Source: Paraprevotella xylaniphila YIT 11841 (GTDB lineage Bacteria > Bacteroidota > Bacteroidia > Bacteroidales > Bacteroidaceae). From it: a stretch of 64,000 nucleotides of DNA. The notes under the pieces are model-generated. The model saw nothing but the letters and a program-made list of their open reading frames with translations, was not told the DNA's origin and ran no database searches. A program made the translations under genes and the position numbers. Location: positions 1 through 64,000 of the forward strand of contig NZ_GL883825.1 of assembly GCF_000205165.1 (NCBI RefSeq), written 5' to 3'. Of the stretch, positions 62,417 through 64,000 are shown piece after piece (position 1 is the stretch's first letter; every line of letters begins with the position of its first letter).

Positions 62417-63682
62417 TTAATGATTCATCGTATATTTGATATCATATAAGGCTTGCAAGCGTTGTATCTCATGCAGGGCCTTGGCCTGCTTGGCCTGATC
62501 TTCGGCCGTCACTTCACGCAACATTTCCGTCACGGTGAGCGTGCCGTTCGCGACCTTGGCTTCGGCCGACTTCCGGATGTTGGTGCGTAACCTTATCAAC
62601 TCGTCGTCATTCTTCATCAAGGTATCTATCTTCTCCACCGTACGCCAATGCTGCGCCGCCTCCATCCGGTTGTTCAAGCGGAATACAGCCTCCTGCACGT
62701 CGATGTCATCGCGACTTGCAGCCAACAGCCTTTTGTCGTTCTTCCGCGTGTACAAGTCGCTGATATTCCAACTCAACCGTAGTCCGGCAATGTAATAAGG
62801 TTCAAACCCTCCTTTCAGCATGTTCAGCCCGGGGTCGCCGTAGGCTCCTTGGGCGAATACTCCCAACTTGGGCATATAACGGGCTGTCAAACCTTTCTCC
62901 TGTACGGACAACTGCCGCCTTTGCGATTCATAAAGCGACAATTCCGGCCTGCGGTTTTCCTCCAACGGCTCCACAGTGACAGACGGCTTGACCAACCGTT
63001 CCGCATCAATCCCTTTCCGGCCGGTCAGCAATCCCAACACCTCGGCATACGCTTTACGATTGACACGTAGCTCACTCTCTGTCTGTCGGGCATTCAGTTG
63101 CTCTACAGCTACGGCATCCAGGTCGGCCTGATTGGCCACTCCTTGCTGTATACAAGCCTGTACCTGCTTGTAATTACGTACCAACTGAGCTTGCAACAAA
63201 GTATTTTGTACCAACTGTGCATCTATGAGCAACATGCCGAAGAATAATTGGTTCACCCGGTCGTCCAAGGCATAAAGGTTTACTTCTAGCTGTCCCTTCT
63301 GCACCTCGGATTTGGCCCGGGCCTCCTCTTTACGGTTACGTACGACTCCCCCGTCCCAAATCGTCTGGTTCAGCTCCAATACCAGTTGATACTGGTCCTT
63401 GTCCAAACCGAACTCTACCCCCGGAATACTAAAGGGCATCTTCGTCACGTCCGACTGATATGAAGCCTTTCCCGAAAAGCTCAGTTGGGGAAAATAACTT
63501 TTCGTGGCATTCTCCACGGTGAAATCCTTTGTACGCTCAATCAAATCGAACTGCCGTACCAAAGGATAGTTCTCCCGCGCTGCACGATAACACGCCTCCA
63601 ACGTCAACTGGGCACTCAGCGTCCCCTGCAAGGCACACATTCCCATGGCCCATACCCAAAAACGTTTCATAGTCTTTATCAT
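62417..63682 (-). CDS. TolC-family outer membrane efflux protein
   Basis: A 421-residue exported protein (signal peptide ending GTLSAQ near residue 25) with the duplicated alpha-helical hairpins of the OEP family (LTLEACYRAARENYPLVRQFDL; GLRLSWNISDLYTRKNDKRLL). It forms the outer-membrane channel of the tripartite pump. It starts with a four-base overlap to the TetR gene upstream and ends seven bases before the adaptor gene. Confidence 0.92.
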   Translation of the reverse strand: MIKTMKRFWVWAMGMCALQGTLSAQLTLEACYRAARENYPLVRQFDLIERTKDFTVENATKSYFPQLSFSGKASYQSDVTKMPFSIPGVEFGLDKDQYQLVLELNQTIWDGGVVRNRKEEARAKSEVQKGQLEVNLYALDDRVNQLFFGMLLIDAQLVQNTLLQAQLVRNYKQVQACIQQGVANQADLDAVAVEQLNARQTESELRVNRKAYAEVLGLLTGRKGIDAERLVKPSVTVEPLEENRRPELSLYESQRRQLSVQEKGLTARYMPKLGVFAQGAYGDPGLNMLKGGFEPYYIAGLRLSWNISDLYTRKNDKRLLAASRDDIDVQEAVFRLNNRMEAAQHWRTVEKIDTLMKNDDELIRLRTNIRKSAEAKVANGTLTVTEMLREVTAEDQAKQAKALHEIQRLQALYDIKYTMNH

Positions 63683-64000
63683 TTTCTTAACCTGCTTAAT
63701 ATCATCTCCACGTTCTCTTCCCGGCGACGCGCCACGAACAAGCGCACGTCCTCTTCGCTCATGCCGAATGCCTCGCGAGCTACCGGCAGACCTACAAACG
63801 ACATGATATTCAACGAAACTATGGAAAACAACAAATCTGCCGTCCCCATAGCCCGTATCTCCCCACGCTTCAAAGCACGCTCCATTTCGTAAGATAATTT
63901 CTGCCGTGTCTCAGCGACAGCCTCCAACAGGATAGGCAAATACATACGGCGACGCTCCTCGTTCAGGTGGATTTCATTCAGTAGAAAAAGTGGAAGCCTC
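63679..64000 (-). CDS. TetR-family regulator, C-terminal part (cut by window edge)
   Basis: The minus-strand frame is open to the window end, giving about 106 residues: ...LPLFLLNEIHLNEERRR, then the C-terminal ligand domain ending ENVEMILSRLRK. It fits the C-terminal half of a TetR repressor as found at the head of YbhGFSR-type operons. The DNA-binding domain lies outside the window. Its stop overlaps the tolC-like ATG (ATGA), so it is the first gene of the efflux operon and probably represses it. Confidence 0.8.
   Translation of the reverse strand, partial: RLPLFLLNEIHLNEERRRMYLPILLEAVAETRQKLSYEMERALKRGEIRAMGTADLLFSIVSLNIMSFVGLPVAREAFGMSEEDVRLFVARRREENVEMILSRLRK

Overview
The window looks like a chromosomal segment of a gut-type Bacteroidota, order Bacteroidales. 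The main reasons are the repeated -7 promoter box TAnnTTTG (seen upstream of most transcription units), lineage-typical families (BF3164-like beta-propeller lipoprotein, DUF4924, NUDIX-type sugar regulator, M56/TonB_C sensors, long RluA variant) and lipoprotein signals of that group. The genus cannot be fixed from sequence alone. A T9SS-like C-terminal tail on one secreted protein suggests a lineage that has, or once had, type IX secretion. Most of the window is dense core chromosome, and I see no CRISPR array, prophage or SusC/SusD pair.

Layout. 1-1600: non-coding DNA with a decayed, truncated group II intron (reverse-transcriptase pseudogene, minus strand). 1656-10317: housekeeping genes glnS, a TPR protein, a mannose-1-phosphate guanylyltransferase, thiD, fabD, a cytosolic GH13 hydrolase and a flavodoxin, followed by a candidate small RNA with an intrinsic terminator. 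10580-13142 (minus): operon serB - thioredoxin-like protein - AlaX-like editing domain. 13424-17799: long RluA-type pseudouridine synthase, aldo/keto reductase, secreted GH30 enzyme. 18306-22986: small glycan locus with a flippase diverging from three glycosyltransferases. Then come a second candidate small RNA and a tRNA-Glu/tRNA-Ser pair with promoter and terminator.

23558-34095: Na+/Ca2+ exchanger, zinc peptidase, a lipoprotein with a tiny Cys-rich partner, ridA-ilvA (enzyme plus its reactive-intermediate deaminase), a TPR protein, a NUDIX-derived regulator with a palindromic operator candidate upstream of a XylE-type sugar transporter, a ketopantoate reductase family protein and a thioredoxin lipoprotein. 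34232-42177: large secreted alginate-lyase-like protein, dapA, ligA and a BaiN/HI0933 flavoprotein. 42248-46077 (minus): BlaI-type repressor with two tandem BlaR1-like M56/TonB_C membrane proteins and a clear operator dyad.

46267-57419: trmD, a zeta-toxin-like kinase with a small overlapping partner, an AT-rich BF3164-like lipoprotein gene with the remnant of an upstream small gene, a ROK sugar kinase, then a plus-strand run (LysE exporter, DUF4924, rfbD, prfC, Sua5/TsaC, ClC channel, fmt). 57689-64000 (minus): complete YbhGFSR-like efflux operon (TetR, TolC, HlyD, double ABC ATPase, two ABC-2 permeases), with TetR cut by the window edge.

A recurring intergenic element (core TTTTTCGTTTGGC, often in long inverted repeats) lies in at least four gaps (about 17.9, 29.7, 40.7 and 57.5 kb). 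It is the main structure not explained by the genes.
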